Numbered from the stretch's first letter, positions 15,761 through 25,252 are shown. The stretch: DNA of 35,234 nucleotides from Bog-159 sp049511415 (GCA_049511415.1 JBEKYC010000075.1:1-35234); one strand, 5' to 3'. Numbers and translations: made by a program. Notes: generated by a model from the letters alone, not told the origin.

Positions 15761-16753
15761 ATGCCGTTAAAACCTATAGCCGCCAACCACGGCCCTGAGA
15801 AGAAAGTGTACCTGCTGAAGCCCCGCGGCTTCTGTGCGGGTGTGGTGCGCGCCATCGATGTGGTCAAAATAGCCTTGGATGTTTACGGCCCGCCCGTCTA
15901 CGTGCGCAAGGAAATTGTTCATAACAAACACGTGGTCGAGGAGTTGCGCGAAGCCGGAGCCATCTTTGTTGAAGAGGTATGCGAGGTGCCTCCCGGCGCC
16001 CGCGCCATCTTCAGCGCCCACGGCGTGGCGCCGGAAGTGCGCCAGGAAGCTGCTGCCCGTGGCCTCCAGGTGATTGACGCCACCTGCCCTCTGGTCACCA
16101 AAGTCCATCTGGAAGCCGTCCGCTTTGCGCATGATGGCTTCAGCATCCTACTGATTGGCCACAGCCACCATGACGAAGTCATCGGCACCCTCGGCGAAGC
16201 TCCGGATTCCAGCTACCTCGTCGAAACCGTCGAAGATGTCGACCGCCTCGCGCTGCCCGATCCGACGCGCGTGCGCTATCTCACGCAAACGACTTTAAGC
16301 CTGGATGAAACGCGCGACATCATCGCCCGCCTTAAACAGCGCTTCCCGCTCATCCAGGGTCCCCCCGCGCAAGATATCTGCTACGCCACCGAAAACCGCC
16401 AGATGGCGGTAAAAGGCGTGGCCGAATACTGCGACCTGCTACTGGTGGTAGGATCGCAGAATAGCTCCAATTCGAAACGCCTGGTCGAGGTCAGCGCCAA
16501 TGCCGGCGTACGCGGTTATCTGGTCAATGACTACGAAGAAGTTGATGTCGCCTGGCTGAATGGAGTTCGTAATGTGGCGGTCACCGCCGGAGCATCCGCA
16601 CCGGAGCACTTGGTGGAAGAACTGGTCGGATTTCTGCGGGACCAAGGTTTTCACCGGCTGGAAGAAGTGGAATTGGTCGATGAAGATGTGCGCTTCTCCC
16701 TGCCATCGGAACTGACCCGGGCCGTGCCCGGTTTGACGACCATTTCCGCATGA
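15761..16753 (+). CDS. ispH: 4-hydroxy-3-methylbut-2-enyl diphosphate reductase
   Basis: 330 aa iron-sulfur enzyme, the last step of the MEP pathway, giving IPP and DMAPP. The three cluster cysteines are present: C25 in PRGFCAGVVRA, C109 in IDATCPLVTKVH and C207 in DICYATENRQ. GSQNSSNSKRLVEV and TAGASAPEHLVEE are the usual substrate-site blocks. It heads the hopanoid operon and its TGA overlaps the shc ATG. This links precursor supply directly to triterpenoid synthesis; a second ispH elsewhere in the genome cannot be excluded. Confidence 0.97.
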   Translation: MPLKPIAANHGPEKKVYLLKPRGFCAGVVRAIDVVKIALDVYGPPVYVRKEIVHNKHVVEELREAGAIFVEEVCEVPPGARAIFSAHGVAPEVRQEAAARGLQVIDATCPLVTKVHLEAVRFAHDGFSILLIGHSHHDEVIGTLGEAPDSSYLVETVEDVDRLALPDPTRVRYLTQTTLSLDETRDIIARLKQRFPLIQGPPAQDICYATENRQMAVKGVAEYCDLLLVVGSQNSSNSKRLVEVSANAGVRGYLVNDYEEVDVAWLNGVRNVAVTAGASAPEHLVEELVGFLRDQGFHRLEEVELVDEDVRFSLPSELTRAVPGLTTISA

Positions 16754-18681
16754 TGAGTACATCAACCGCGACCGCACAAGAAACCCTCGTCAGCGCGGCG
16801 GCGCAGACCGCCCAACGCACTGCCGATCATCTGTTGGCCTTGCAGGATCCGGGTGGTTATTGGTGCGCCGACCTGACGGCCGATACCACCCTCGAATCCG
16901 ACTACATCCTTTTGCAGCTCTGGATGCATCCGCCGCAGGGCGCCGCCTGGAACCCTCCCACGCGCCCCCTCATTGACAAGGCCGTCCGTTCCATTCTGGC
17001 GCGGCAACTGCCCGATGGCGGCTTCAATATCTACGTCAACGGGCCGTCCGAGATCAGCGCCACCGTCAAAGCCTATTTCGCGCTCAAAATTGCTGGCGTG
17101 CCCGTCGGCGATCCGCGCCTTGTGCAGGCTCGCGGCCGGATCCTGGCGCTGGGCGGTATTCAGTCCGCCAATAGCTACGTCAAGATCAACCTCAGCCTGT
17201 TCGATATGTACCCGCGGCAATTCTGCCCCTCGATTCCGCCCGAGGTCATGCTGCTGCCCGGTAATTTCCTGTATCAGATGTCGGCCTGGACGCGCGCCAT
17301 CGTGGTGTCGCTCGCTATCGTGCATTCGAGCAACCCGCGCCGCCCCGTGCCCACCGGCTTCAATCTCGACGAGCTGTATAAGCCCGGTGTAAGCCTCGAG
17401 TTCCAGCGCGGCGATTCCCTCTTTTCCTGGCGCACCTTCTTCCTGGCCGCCGACCGTCTCTTCAAGTTCTGGGAGAAACACGGTTCCCGCGCGATGCGCC
17501 GCAAGGCCCTCGCCGCCGCCGAAAAATGGATGCTCGCCCGCTGTGAAAACTCCGACGGGTTGGGCGCCATCTATCCCCCCATGATGTACGCCATCATGGC
17601 TCTCGACGCCCTCGGGTATGCGCCGGATAATCCCGCCAGCCAGGAAGCCAGATATCAGTTTGATCGCCTCATGATCGATGACGGCGAGCGCTTCCTGTTC
17701 CAGCCTTGCTTTTCCCCGATCTGGGACACCGGCATCACGGGTTTCGCACTAAGTGAGTCCCGTGGGGCAGACGATCGTTTTGTGTCGTCTGCCTTGCGGA
17801 GGGCCGCCGACTGGATCCTCTCCAAGGAAGTCCGCGTCCAGGGCGACTGGTCCGTCAAACGGCCCAAAACCGAGCCGTCCGGCTGGGGCTTCTTCTTCCG
17901 CAACGATCACTATCCCGATATCGACGACACGGCCATGATCCTGCTCGCCCTCAGCCGGTCGCAAGCCACCGATCCGGCCGCCCAGGAAGCCTGCCAGCGG
18001 CGGGCGCTGCGGTGGATTCTCGATATGCAGGGCAAAGATGGCGGCTGGGCGGCCTTCGATGTCGATAACAATTGGCAGTTCCTCAATAACGTCCCGTTTG
18101 CCGACCACAACGCCATGCTCGATCCCACCTGCCCCGACATTACCGGGCGCGTGCTGGAAGCTTTAGGCGCGCACGGTTTGGGTAGCACGAACCCCGCCGT
18201 CAAGCGCGGCGTCGATTTTCTGGTGCAAAATCAGTTGCAGGATGGAAGCTGGTACGGCCGTTGGGGCGTCGCGTATATCTACGGCACTTGCTTTGCCCTG
18301 CGCGGCTTGCGCGCGTCCGGCTACGATGATCGCGAAGCCGGCATTCTGCGCGCCGGCGAATGGCTGCGCTCCATCCAAAACGCCGACGGCGGCTGGGGCG
18401 AAAGTTGCTCGAGCTATGATGAGGGCGGCTTCGTGCCGGCGGAAAGCACGCCTTCCCAAACTGCTTGGGCCTTGATGGGCCTGATCGCCGGCGGCGATAC
18501 CAACAGCCTCAGCGTGCACCACGGCATCGAATATCTGCTCGAAACCCAGCGCCCCGATGGAAGCTGGGACGAAGAACTGGCTACCGGCACCGGTTTTCCC
18601 AAAGTCTTCTATTTGAACTATCATTACTACCGGCTCTACTTCCCGTTGATCGCACTCTCTGAATTCGTGAAGCACATATGA
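16750..18681 (+). CDS. shc: Squalene-hopene cyclase
   Basis: 643 aa, usual length. Cyclises squalene to hopene/diplopterol at the membrane. The catalytic acid motif is D390-I-D-D-T-A. Several QW repeats are visible (QDGSWYGRWGV, NADGGWGESC, RPDGSWDEE, KDGGWAAFDVDNNW). GITGFALSES and WIYGTCF-like YIYGTCFALRG also fit. ATG 16750 overlaps the ispH stop; ATG 16753 is an alternative. Its TGA overlaps the hpnH ATG. This is the defining enzyme of the operon. Confidence 0.97.
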   Translation: MMSTSTATAQETLVSAAAQTAQRTADHLLALQDPGGYWCADLTADTTLESDYILLQLWMHPPQGAAWNPPTRPLIDKAVRSILARQLPDGGFNIYVNGPSEISATVKAYFALKIAGVPVGDPRLVQARGRILALGGIQSANSYVKINLSLFDMYPRQFCPSIPPEVMLLPGNFLYQMSAWTRAIVVSLAIVHSSNPRRPVPTGFNLDELYKPGVSLEFQRGDSLFSWRTFFLAADRLFKFWEKHGSRAMRRKALAAAEKWMLARCENSDGLGAIYPPMMYAIMALDALGYAPDNPASQEARYQFDRLMIDDGERFLFQPCFSPIWDTGITGFALSESRGADDRFVSSALRRAADWILSKEVRVQGDWSVKRPKTEPSGWGFFFRNDHYPDIDDTAMILLALSRSQATDPAAQEACQRRALRWILDMQGKDGGWAAFDVDNNWQFLNNVPFADHNAMLDPTCPDITGRVLEALGAHGLGSTNPAVKRGVDFLVQNQLQDGSWYGRWGVAYIYGTCFALRGLRASGYDDREAGILRAGEWLRSIQNADGGWGESCSSYDEGGFVPAESTPSQTAWALMGLIAGGDTNSLSVHHGIEYLLETQRPDGSWDEELATGTGFPKVFYLNYHYYRLYFPLIALSEFVKHI

Positions 18682-19790
18682 GATTCCCGCTATCCATGAC
18701 GGCCAATATGGCCGGCTACATTTTTAAGAATCGCCTGCGCCCGCGTCCCGAGTGGCAGAAGGACGTAGCCGCCCCGCCGGATGCCGCCAATCCGTTCCGC
18801 ATCCTGCATGGGGCATCCGCCCCACGCGCGGAGCGCCAACCGCATCCCATGATCCGCAAGCGGTTCCCGCTGGTCATGATGCTCGAGCCGCTGCACGCCT
18901 GCAACCTCACCTGCACCGGTTGCGGCCGCATCCGCGAGTACGAATCCACCATTACGCAGCGCGTGCCGCTCGAAGAATGCCTGGCCGCCGTGGATGAATG
19001 CGGTGCGCCCATGGTCTCCATCTGCGGCGGCGAGCCCATGATGTATCCGCAGATCGGCGAACTCGTGGCGGGTATCCTGGAGCGCAACAAGAACATCTAC
19101 CTGTGCACCAACGGCATGTTCATCGTGAAGCGCTTGCACGAATTCAAGCCCGACAAGCGTTTCTTCTTCAATGTGCATCTGGACGGACTGGAGAAAACCC
19201 ACGATATCTGCGTAGAGCGCGAAGGCGTCTTCCGCGAAGCCATGGAAGGCATCCAGGCCGCCAAGGCCGCCGGTTTCATGGTGTGCACCAACACCACCAT
19301 CTACAAGGAAACCGACATGAAGGAAATAGAGGCGCTGCTCGAATACCTCGAACAGTTCAACCTCGATGGCCATCAAATGGCCCCGGCTTATGGATATTCG
19401 GCCGTGGATGACCGCGAAATCTTCATGACGCGCGACGATATTCGCGAGAAATTCAAAGACATCTCCCGGCTGGCCGAGCGCTTCTATATCAAGCAGACGC
19501 CGCTCTACCTGGATTATCTGAAGGGCGCCCGCGAGCTTCCCTGTACCGCCTGGGGCACGCCGACCTACAACACCAAGGGCTGGAAAGGGCCGTGCTACCT
19601 GATCACCGACGGCCATTACAAAACCTTCGAAGCCCTGATGACCCAGACGCCTTGGGAGGATTACGGTCCGGGCAACGACCCGCGCTGCGAGCATTGCATG
19701 ATGCACTGCGGCTTCGAACCTTCCGCCGCGCTGGGTATCAACGCCAGCCTCGCCGACAATCTCAAAATGTTGACCTGGGCGTTGAAGTGA
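18678..19790 (+). CDS. hpnH: Adenosyl-hopene transferase, radical SAM
   Basis: 370 aa. It joins the 5'-deoxyadenosyl group to hopene to give adenosylhopane. The radical-SAM cluster motif is C75-NLT-C79-TG-C82, followed by DECGAPMVSICGGEPMMYPQ, CTNGMF and VHLDGLEKTHD. The C-terminal SPASM-like cysteines include PRCEHCMMHCGFEP. The N-terminus carries about 35 extra residues (roughly 20-60) between the family's MAGYIFKNRL start and KRFPLVMMLEPL; I do not know their role. Overlaps shc by ATGA. Confidence 0.95.
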   Translation: MRFPLSMTANMAGYIFKNRLRPRPEWQKDVAAPPDAANPFRILHGASAPRAERQPHPMIRKRFPLVMMLEPLHACNLTCTGCGRIREYESTITQRVPLEECLAAVDECGAPMVSICGGEPMMYPQIGELVAGILERNKNIYLCTNGMFIVKRLHEFKPDKRFFFNVHLDGLEKTHDICVEREGVFREAMEGIQAAKAAGFMVCTNTTIYKETDMKEIEALLEYLEQFNLDGHQMAPAYGYSAVDDREIFMTRDDIREKFKDISRLAERFYIKQTPLYLDYLKGARELPCTAWGTPTYNTKGWKGPCYLITDGHYKTFEALMTQTPWEDYGPGNDPRCEHCMMHCGFEPSAALGINASLADNLKMLTWALK

Positions 19791-19791
19791 T

Positions 19792-20766
19792 GTGAAGCCC
19801 ACTCTGGTGACCGGCGTCTCGGGCTTCCTTGGCTGGCACGTCGCGCGGCTCCTGGTGGACCGCGGGCATCACGTGAGGGCCCTGGTTCGCCCCACCAGCC
19901 AGATCCGCGAACTGGATGTCGAACCAGTCGCCGGCGATCTGCGCGACGCGGAATCGGTCGCCCGCGCCGCCGCCGGATGCGGCCTCATCTTTCACGTGGC
20001 GGCTGACTATCGGCTGTGGGCGGCCGATGAAAAGGAACTGTACCGCTCCAATGTGGATGGCACCCGCCACGTCCTCGAAGCCGCCCGCAAGAACGGCGCG
20101 GAGCGCGTGGTGTATACCAGCACGGTAGGATGCATCGGTGTCTTGCCGGATGGCGAAGGCGACGAAGATCGTCCCGTCGCGCTGGAGGAAATGCACGGCG
20201 CCTACAAGCGCTCCAAATTCCTGGCGGAGCGACTGGCCCTGGAGTTTGCGGCCGCGGGATTGCCGGTCGTAATCGTGAATCCTACGGCCCCCATCGGCGA
20301 TCACGATATTAAGCCGACACCGACCGGAAAGATTGTTTTGGATTTCTTGAAAGGAGACATGCCCGCTTTTATCGATACCGGCTTGAACGTGGTGGACGCG
20401 CGCGACGTGGCCTTGGGACATGTGCTGGCCTCCGCGCGCGGCCGTAACGGCGAGCGCTACATTCTGGGGTCGGAAAATCTGACGCTGGCCCAGATCCTGC
20501 AAAAGCTGGCGGCGCTGACCGGCTTGCGTGCGCCCACGCTGCAATTGCCCTACGCCGTGGCCTACGCTGCCGGCGTAGTGACCACCGGCTGGGCGCGTCT
20601 CACCGGCAAGCCGCCGCGCGCGCCGCTTGACGCGGTCCGCATGGCGCGCAAGAAAATGTTCGTATCGCATGCCAAGGCTGCCCGCGAGCTGGGTTTCAAT
20701 CCCGGCCCCGCCGAGGGAGCCTTAAAACGGGCCGTCGAATGGTTTCGGAGCAACGGATATTGTTAG
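19792..20766 (+). CDS. hpnA: Hopanoid-associated sugar epimerase-like SDR
   Basis: 324 aa from GTG 19792, one base after the hpnH stop. Extended SDR with TGVSGFLGWHVARLL at the NAD site and Y-K-R-S-K in HGAYKRSKFLAERLALE. VNPTAPIGDHDIKPTPTGKI is characteristic of HpnA. Members occur constantly in hopanoid clusters, but the reaction is not established; a role in side-chain maturation is usually assumed. The 3' end overlaps hpnG by 28 nt. Confidence 0.92.
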   Translation: MKPTLVTGVSGFLGWHVARLLVDRGHHVRALVRPTSQIRELDVEPVAGDLRDAESVARAAAGCGLIFHVAADYRLWAADEKELYRSNVDGTRHVLEAARKNGAERVVYTSTVGCIGVLPDGEGDEDRPVALEEMHGAYKRSKFLAERLALEFAAAGLPVVIVNPTAPIGDHDIKPTPTGKIVLDFLKGDMPAFIDTGLNVVDARDVALGHVLASARGRNGERYILGSENLTLAQILQKLAALTGLRAPTLQLPYAVAYAAGVVTTGWARLTGKPPRAPLDAVRMARKKMFVSHAKAARELGFNPGPAEGALKRAVEWFRSNGYC

Positions 20767-21383
20767 TGGCTGCTGAGCCGCGCGAGTTTTCGGGCCTGCT
20801 GGGCTTGTGTACCGGCGTGCACAAACTGGCGTGGCCGGTCCAGTGGGCCAGATCCGCGGAATCCCGCGGCCGCCAGTTCTGGATGGTGGCCAATGGCGCG
20901 GGCGCGGCGCGTGCGGCCCGGGCGGTGGAAGTCGCCGTGCCTGAATGCCGGCCGCGGGCGGTCGTCAGCATGGGTTTCTGCGGAGCGCTGGACCCGGCGC
21001 TCAAAATTGGCGATGTGGTGGTCGCGCGGGACGGCGCCATCGCGTCCATCGACCACGTGGCCACCACCGCCGCGGAGAAAGCCTCGCTGCGCGCCACGGG
21101 AGCCGTAGCCGTTGAAATGGAAGCCGCTGGCGTAGCTGAACGCGCCGCCCGCTACGGCCTCCCCTTCTTCTGCATTAAATCCGTTACAGATACCGCCGCC
21201 CAAAACTTCACCATTGATTTCAACAAGGCTCTGCGTTCCGACGGGCACTTCGGTACAATTAGAATTTTAAAGTCAGCATTACATAACCCCTGGAAGGCTT
21301 TTCCGGAATTGTTCCGGTTGGGCCGATCGTGCGGCATCGCTACGCGTACATTAGGAGAGTTCATTGCCGGCTGCCGATTCTGA
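20739..21383 (+). CDS. hpnG: Adenosylhopane nucleosidase/phosphorylase
   Basis: 214 aa, PNP/MTAN-like fold. It removes adenine from adenosylhopane to give ribosylhopane or its phosphate. Visible are VSMGFCGALDPALKIGDVVVA, the MEA motif in VAVEMEAAGVAERAARYG and FCIKSVTDTAAQN with the catalytic Asp. The start is uncertain: ATG 20739 lies inside hpnA, and TTG or GTG codons just downstream are possible. The last 20 nt overlap the next gene. Confidence 0.9.
   Translation: MVSEQRILLVAAEPREFSGLLGLCTGVHKLAWPVQWARSAESRGRQFWMVANGAGAARAARAVEVAVPECRPRAVVSMGFCGALDPALKIGDVVVARDGAIASIDHVATTAAEKASLRATGAVAVEMEAAGVAERAARYGLPFFCIKSVTDTAAQNFTIDFNKALRSDGHFGTIRILKSALHNPWKAFPELFRLGRSCGIATRTLGEFIAGCRF
21353..21357 (+). 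promoter_or_regulatory. Ribosome binding site that supports a TTG start
   Basis: AGGAG at 21353-21357 stands 6 nt before TTG 21364 and inside the hpnG coding end. It supports initiation of the first dehydrogenase at TTG; the next in-frame ATG (21403) lies 46 nt further and has no such site. Confidence 0.65.
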
Positions 21384-22458
21384 CTGGACCATTCCGTCCA
21401 CCATGCACGCGGCTGTTTACAAAGGCCAAAGTGTTGTGTCGGTGGAGGAAGTGCCCACCCCCGAGATCGGTCCCGGTGAAATCCTGGTGCGCGTGGAAGC
21501 CTGTGGCATCTGCCACACGGATCTGAAAAAGATTGAGTACAACCTCCTGGCGCCGCCGCGCATCTATGGTCATGAAACGGCAGGAGTCGTGGTTCGCACG
21601 GGGCGCGAGGTGCGCCGGTTCTCGCCGGGCGACCGGGTAGTGGTTTTCCACCACATTCCCTGTGGGACTTGTTTTTATTGCCGGCGGAAACTCTACGCGC
21701 AGTGCCCCATCTATAAGAAGGTAGGGGTGACTGCCGGATTTGAACCCGCCGGGGGCGGCTTCTCGCAATACGTTAAGGCTATGGACTGGATCGTCGAGCG
21801 CGGCGTGGAAAAGATTCCGGAAGGTGTCTCCTTCGAACGCGCCAGCTTCGTCGAGCCGGTCAATACCTGTCTGAAGGCCGTGGTGCAGTGTGCGGCCCAA
21901 CCCGATGAAGTGGCGCTGATCATCGGCCAGGGACCCATTGGCCTGTTCTTCACGATGTTGCTCAAACGCACGGGCGCGGTCGTGGTGGCCACTGACACCA
22001 TTGCCGCGCGGCGCGAGCTCTCGCGCGAGTGCGGCGCGCAGGAAGCCTGGGATCCCCGCGAAACCGACGTCCATGCCGAAATCCGGCGTCTTACCGGGCA
22101 GCGCGGCGCGGATCTGGTCGTAGTGGCGGCCTCCGTGCCGGGTATTGTGGAGCAGGCCATCCGCTTCTCCCGCCCGGGTGCGCGGATCCTCCTGTTCGCG
22201 CAGACATCGGAAACCGAGCGCATGGAGCTTTCCGGCGCTTCGATTTGCGTCGGCGAACGCACTCTCTTCGGTTGTTACAGCGCCTCCATTGACTTGCAGA
22301 AAGAATCGGCAGAACTGGTTTTCAGCGGCACTTTGCCTGTGGAAAAACTCGTTTCGCACCGGTTGCCTCTTGTTAAAATCCATTCAGGATTCGATTTAGC
22401 GTTGCATCCCGGTCCGGAATCGTTGAAAATTATCGTTCAGCCACAGAGGTGGTTATAG
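21364..22458 (+). CDS. Zinc-dependent alcohol dehydrogenase (MDR) in the hopanoid operon, copy 1
   Basis: 364 aa medium-chain dehydrogenase. Catalytic zinc ligands are likely C50 (CGICHTD), H70 and E71 (GHE). The structural zinc has four Cys at 100, 103, 106 and 114 (PCGTCFYCRRKLYAQC). The nucleotide-binding loop is IGQGPIGLFF. It follows hpnG directly and precedes a second MDR gene, so it probably acts on a hopanoid intermediate or a linked alcohol/aldehyde. Reduction of ribosylhopane towards bacteriohopanetetrol is an attractive but unproven role. TTG start. Confidence 0.88.
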   Translation: MPAADSDWTIPSTMHAAVYKGQSVVSVEEVPTPEIGPGEILVRVEACGICHTDLKKIEYNLLAPPRIYGHETAGVVVRTGREVRRFSPGDRVVVFHHIPCGTCFYCRRKLYAQCPIYKKVGVTAGFEPAGGGFSQYVKAMDWIVERGVEKIPEGVSFERASFVEPVNTCLKAVVQCAAQPDEVALIIGQGPIGLFFTMLLKRTGAVVVATDTIAARRELSRECGAQEAWDPRETDVHAEIRRLTGQRGADLVVVAASVPGIVEQAIRFSRPGARILLFAQTSETERMELSGASICVGERTLFGCYSASIDLQKESAELVFSGTLPVEKLVSHRLPLVKIHSGFDLALHPGPESLKIIVQPQRWL

Positions 22459-23498
22459 TGAATACGCAGATGATGGCTGCCGTGCTTTATGGCAAGGAGC
22501 ACTTGCAGGTAGAGCCGGTATCCGTTCCCCAGATCGAAGACGGTGACATCCTGGTTCGGGTGCGGGTCGCGCTCACATGCGGCACCGACGTCAAAGTCTT
22601 CAAGCGTGGTTATCACGCACGCATGATCGTGCCTCCCGCCGTGTTTGGGCATGAACTGGCGGGCGATATCGTCCTTGCGGGCAAGGATGTCCGCAATTTC
22701 GCGGTCGGCGACCGCGTGGTAGCCGCTAATTCAGCGCCTTGCGAGGCGTGCTTCTTCTGCCGCCGGGGTTTGCAGAACCTGTGCGAAGACCTGCTGTTTA
22801 ATAACGGCGCCTACGCCGAATACATCCGCATTCCCGCGCGCATCGTGGAGCGCAACACCTACGTCATCCCGCAGGCCGTGAGTTATCAGGATGCGGCCCT
22901 CATCGAGCCGCTGGCCTGCGTGCTGAAAGGATTTGAGGAAACCGCCCCGCGGCCCGGCGATACGATAGCCATTCTGGGTCTCGGCCCAATCGGCTTGATG
23001 TTCGTCCGCCTGGCCAGCTTGTACGGCTGCCGCGTGATCGCCATCGGCCGCCGCCGCACGCAATTGGAGCGCGCCGAAGCCATGGGTGCCCACGAGCTGG
23101 TGCGCGCCGATCAACACGCCAATACCGTCGAAGCCGTGCGCAATCTGACCGGCGGACGCGGCGCCGACATCGCCGTCGAGGCCGTCGGCAAGCCGGAGAC
23201 CTGGCATTGGGTGCTGGATATGGTCCGCCGCGGGGGCACGCTGAATTTCTTTGGCGGCTGCCCCAACGACAGCCGGGTGATGTTCGACACCAACCTGCTG
23301 CATTACTCCGAAATCACCTGCAAAGCCAGCTTCCATCACACGCCGCATTACATCCGCAAGGCGCTGGACCTGGTGACGCGCGGCGATATCACGTCCCGCG
23401 ACTTCGTCAACAGTGAAGAGCCGCTGACCAATCTGCTGGAAGTCATGCGCCACCTGATGAGCCATAACGGTCACCTGAAGACGGCGATTATTCCGTGA
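22458..23498 (+). CDS. Zinc-dependent alcohol dehydrogenase (MDR) in the hopanoid operon, copy 2
   Basis: 346 aa if started at GTG 22458, which overlaps the previous TAG by one base and has AGAGG upstream at 22445-22449. GTG 22449 and ATG 22470 are alternatives. Catalytic zinc ligands are C41 (CGTD), H65 and E66; structural cysteines are at 95, 98, 101 and 109. NAD(P) loop ILGLGPIGLMF. It shares the sorbitol/threonine-dehydrogenase-like architecture with copy 1 but is clearly diverged, so it is not a recent duplicate. It overlaps hpnC by GTGA. Substrate unknown. Confidence 0.88.
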   Translation: MNTQMMAAVLYGKEHLQVEPVSVPQIEDGDILVRVRVALTCGTDVKVFKRGYHARMIVPPAVFGHELAGDIVLAGKDVRNFAVGDRVVAANSAPCEACFFCRRGLQNLCEDLLFNNGAYAEYIRIPARIVERNTYVIPQAVSYQDAALIEPLACVLKGFEETAPRPGDTIAILGLGPIGLMFVRLASLYGCRVIAIGRRRTQLERAEAMGAHELVRADQHANTVEAVRNLTGGRGADIAVEAVGKPETWHWVLDMVRRGGTLNFFGGCPNDSRVMFDTNLLHYSEITCKASFHHTPHYIRKALDLVTRGDITSRDFVNSEEPLTNLLEVMRHLMSHNGHLKTAIIP

Positions 23499-24412
23499 TT
23501 CTGCTGCCGCCCAGGGAGTACCTGCTTTCGCCCGACGCGGCCGCCGCCCGCTACACGCACGCCGAAGCCGAGAGCTACACCCGCTGGCTGGCCACGCATC
23601 ATTACGAGAACTTCCAGGTGGTCAGCTTCCTGCTGCCCAAGCGTCTGCATCAGGATTTTTACAATGTCTACGCCTATTGCCGTTGGGCTGACGATCTGGG
23701 CGACGAAATCGGCGACCGCGCGGAGAGCCTGCGGCTGCTCTCCTGGTGGCGCGAACAATTGGATGCCATGTACGCCGGCGAGGCGACGCATCCCGTCTTC
23801 GTGGCCCTCCAAAGCACTGTCGCGCGCCACACGATTCCGCGCGCGCCTTTCGCCGATCTGATCCAGGCCTTCGAGCAGGATCAGACCGTCGCGCGCTACC
23901 CCGGCTGGGAAGATCTCTTCGGCTATTGCCGCAATTCCGCCAATCCTGTGGGCCGCCTCGTCTTGTATCTCTGCGGCTATGCCGATCCCGCCCGCCAGCG
24001 ACTCTCCGACGCCACCTGCACGGGTCTGCAACTGGCCAATTTCTGGCAGGACATTGTCACCGACCTGGAAAAGGATCGCGTGTACATTCCGCTCGAAGTG
24101 CTCGCCCACCACGGCTACACGCTCGACGATCTCTCGGCCCGCCGCATGACTCCCGCTTTCCGCGAAGTGATGCGCGAGATCGTGGCGCGCGCCCGCGAAT
24201 TCTTCCAGGCCGGGCTGCCGCTATCCGGCATGGTGGACCGCCGCCTGGCGCTGGATATCGACCTCTTCAGCCGCGGCGGCATGCGCGTTCTGGACAAGAT
24301 CGCCGCGCAGGATTACGACGTCCTGGCGCAGCGGCCGGCCATTTCCAAGGCCGAGCGCGTCTGGCTGTTGCTCGGCTCGCTGGCGCGCCTGGCGATCCCG
24401 CGGGCTGCCTGA
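23495..24412 (+). CDS. hpnC: Hydroxysqualene synthase, HpnC
   Basis: 305 aa squalene/phytoene-synthase family. In the HpnCDE route HpnC converts presqualene diphosphate to hydroxysqualene. The first Asp-rich motif is D66-D67-LG-D70-E. The second region reads LQLANFWQDIVTDLEKDRVYIP. YFSFLL-like NFQVVSFLLPKRLHQDFYNVYAYCRWAD is the HpnC-type start. GTG 23495 overlaps the preceding stop. Its TGA overlaps the hpnD ATG by one base. Confidence 0.93.
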   Translation: MILLPPREYLLSPDAAAARYTHAEAESYTRWLATHHYENFQVVSFLLPKRLHQDFYNVYAYCRWADDLGDEIGDRAESLRLLSWWREQLDAMYAGEATHPVFVALQSTVARHTIPRAPFADLIQAFEQDQTVARYPGWEDLFGYCRNSANPVGRLVLYLCGYADPARQRLSDATCTGLQLANFWQDIVTDLEKDRVYIPLEVLAHHGYTLDDLSARRMTPAFREVMREIVARAREFFQAGLPLSGMVDRRLALDIDLFSRGGMRVLDKIAAQDYDVLAQRPAISKAERVWLLLGSLARLAIPRAA

Positions 24413-25248
24413 TGATTCCGCTGGCGGAATCGTACGCGCACTGCCGCCGCGTGGCCCGCACCCGTGCGCGCAATTTCTACTATTCCTTCGTGCTGCTCTC
24501 CCGCCCGCAGCGCGATGCCATGTGCGCCATTTACACCTTCATGCGCTATTGCGACGATCTGAGCGACGAACCGGGCGCCAGCCGCGCGGCCATCGACCAG
24601 TGGCGCGCCGCGCTGGAACAGGCACTGGCAGGGCATACGGACGCGCATCCCGTGCTCCCCGCCTTTCACGATACGGTTACTCGCTACGGCATTCCGCCGC
24701 AATATTTCCACGAGATGATCGATGGGGTCGCCTCCGACCTCGAACCGCGGCGCCTCGAAACCTTCGCGCAACTCTACCGCTATTGCTACCAGGTGGCCTC
24801 CACCGTGGGCCTGACCATCATCCACATCTTCCGGTACACCGCGGCGGAAGCCTTGCCGCTGGCCGAAAAGTGCGGCATCGCGTTCCAGCTCACCAATATT
24901 CTGCGCGACATCCGCGAGGATGCGTCGCTCGGCCGGATCTATCTGCCAGCGGAAGATCTGGATCGCTTCCGCGTCACTGCCGAAGACCTGCGCGCCGGGC
25001 TGCGGACGCCCGAATTCATCGATCTGATGGATTTCGAGGCCACACGCGCGCGCAACTATTACCGCGAGTCGCAGGCCCTGATTGGCCTGGTGGAACGTGC
25101 CAGCCGGCCCTCGCTGGCGGCCTTGATCGGTATCTATTCGCGGCTGTTGGATCGCATCGAACGGAGCAACTACGATGTCTTCAGCCGGCGCATCTCGCTG
25201 CCCGCGGCCGAGAAGGCCTGGATCGTGGTGAAGGCGCTGCGGAGCTAG
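24412..25248 (+). CDS. hpnD: Presqualene diphosphate synthase, HpnD
   Basis: 278 aa. It condenses two farnesyl diphosphates to presqualene diphosphate. Motifs are RNFYYSFVLLSRPQRDAMCA, D48-D49-LS-D52-E and QLTNILRDIREDASLGRIYL. ATG 24412 (TGATG junction) gives the family start; the long frame open upstream to 23746 is a shadow over hpnC. The usual next gene, hpnE, is absent: the following gene is an rRNA methyltransferase. Confidence 0.94.
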   Translation: MIPLAESYAHCRRVARTRARNFYYSFVLLSRPQRDAMCAIYTFMRYCDDLSDEPGASRAAIDQWRAALEQALAGHTDAHPVLPAFHDTVTRYGIPPQYFHEMIDGVASDLEPRRLETFAQLYRYCYQVASTVGLTIIHIFRYTAAEALPLAEKCGIAFQLTNILRDIREDASLGRIYLPAEDLDRFRVTAEDLRAGLRTPEFIDLMDFEATRARNYYRESQALIGLVERASRPSLAALIGIYSRLLDRIERSNYDVFSRRISLPAAEKAWIVVKALRS

Positions 25249-25252
25249 AGCT

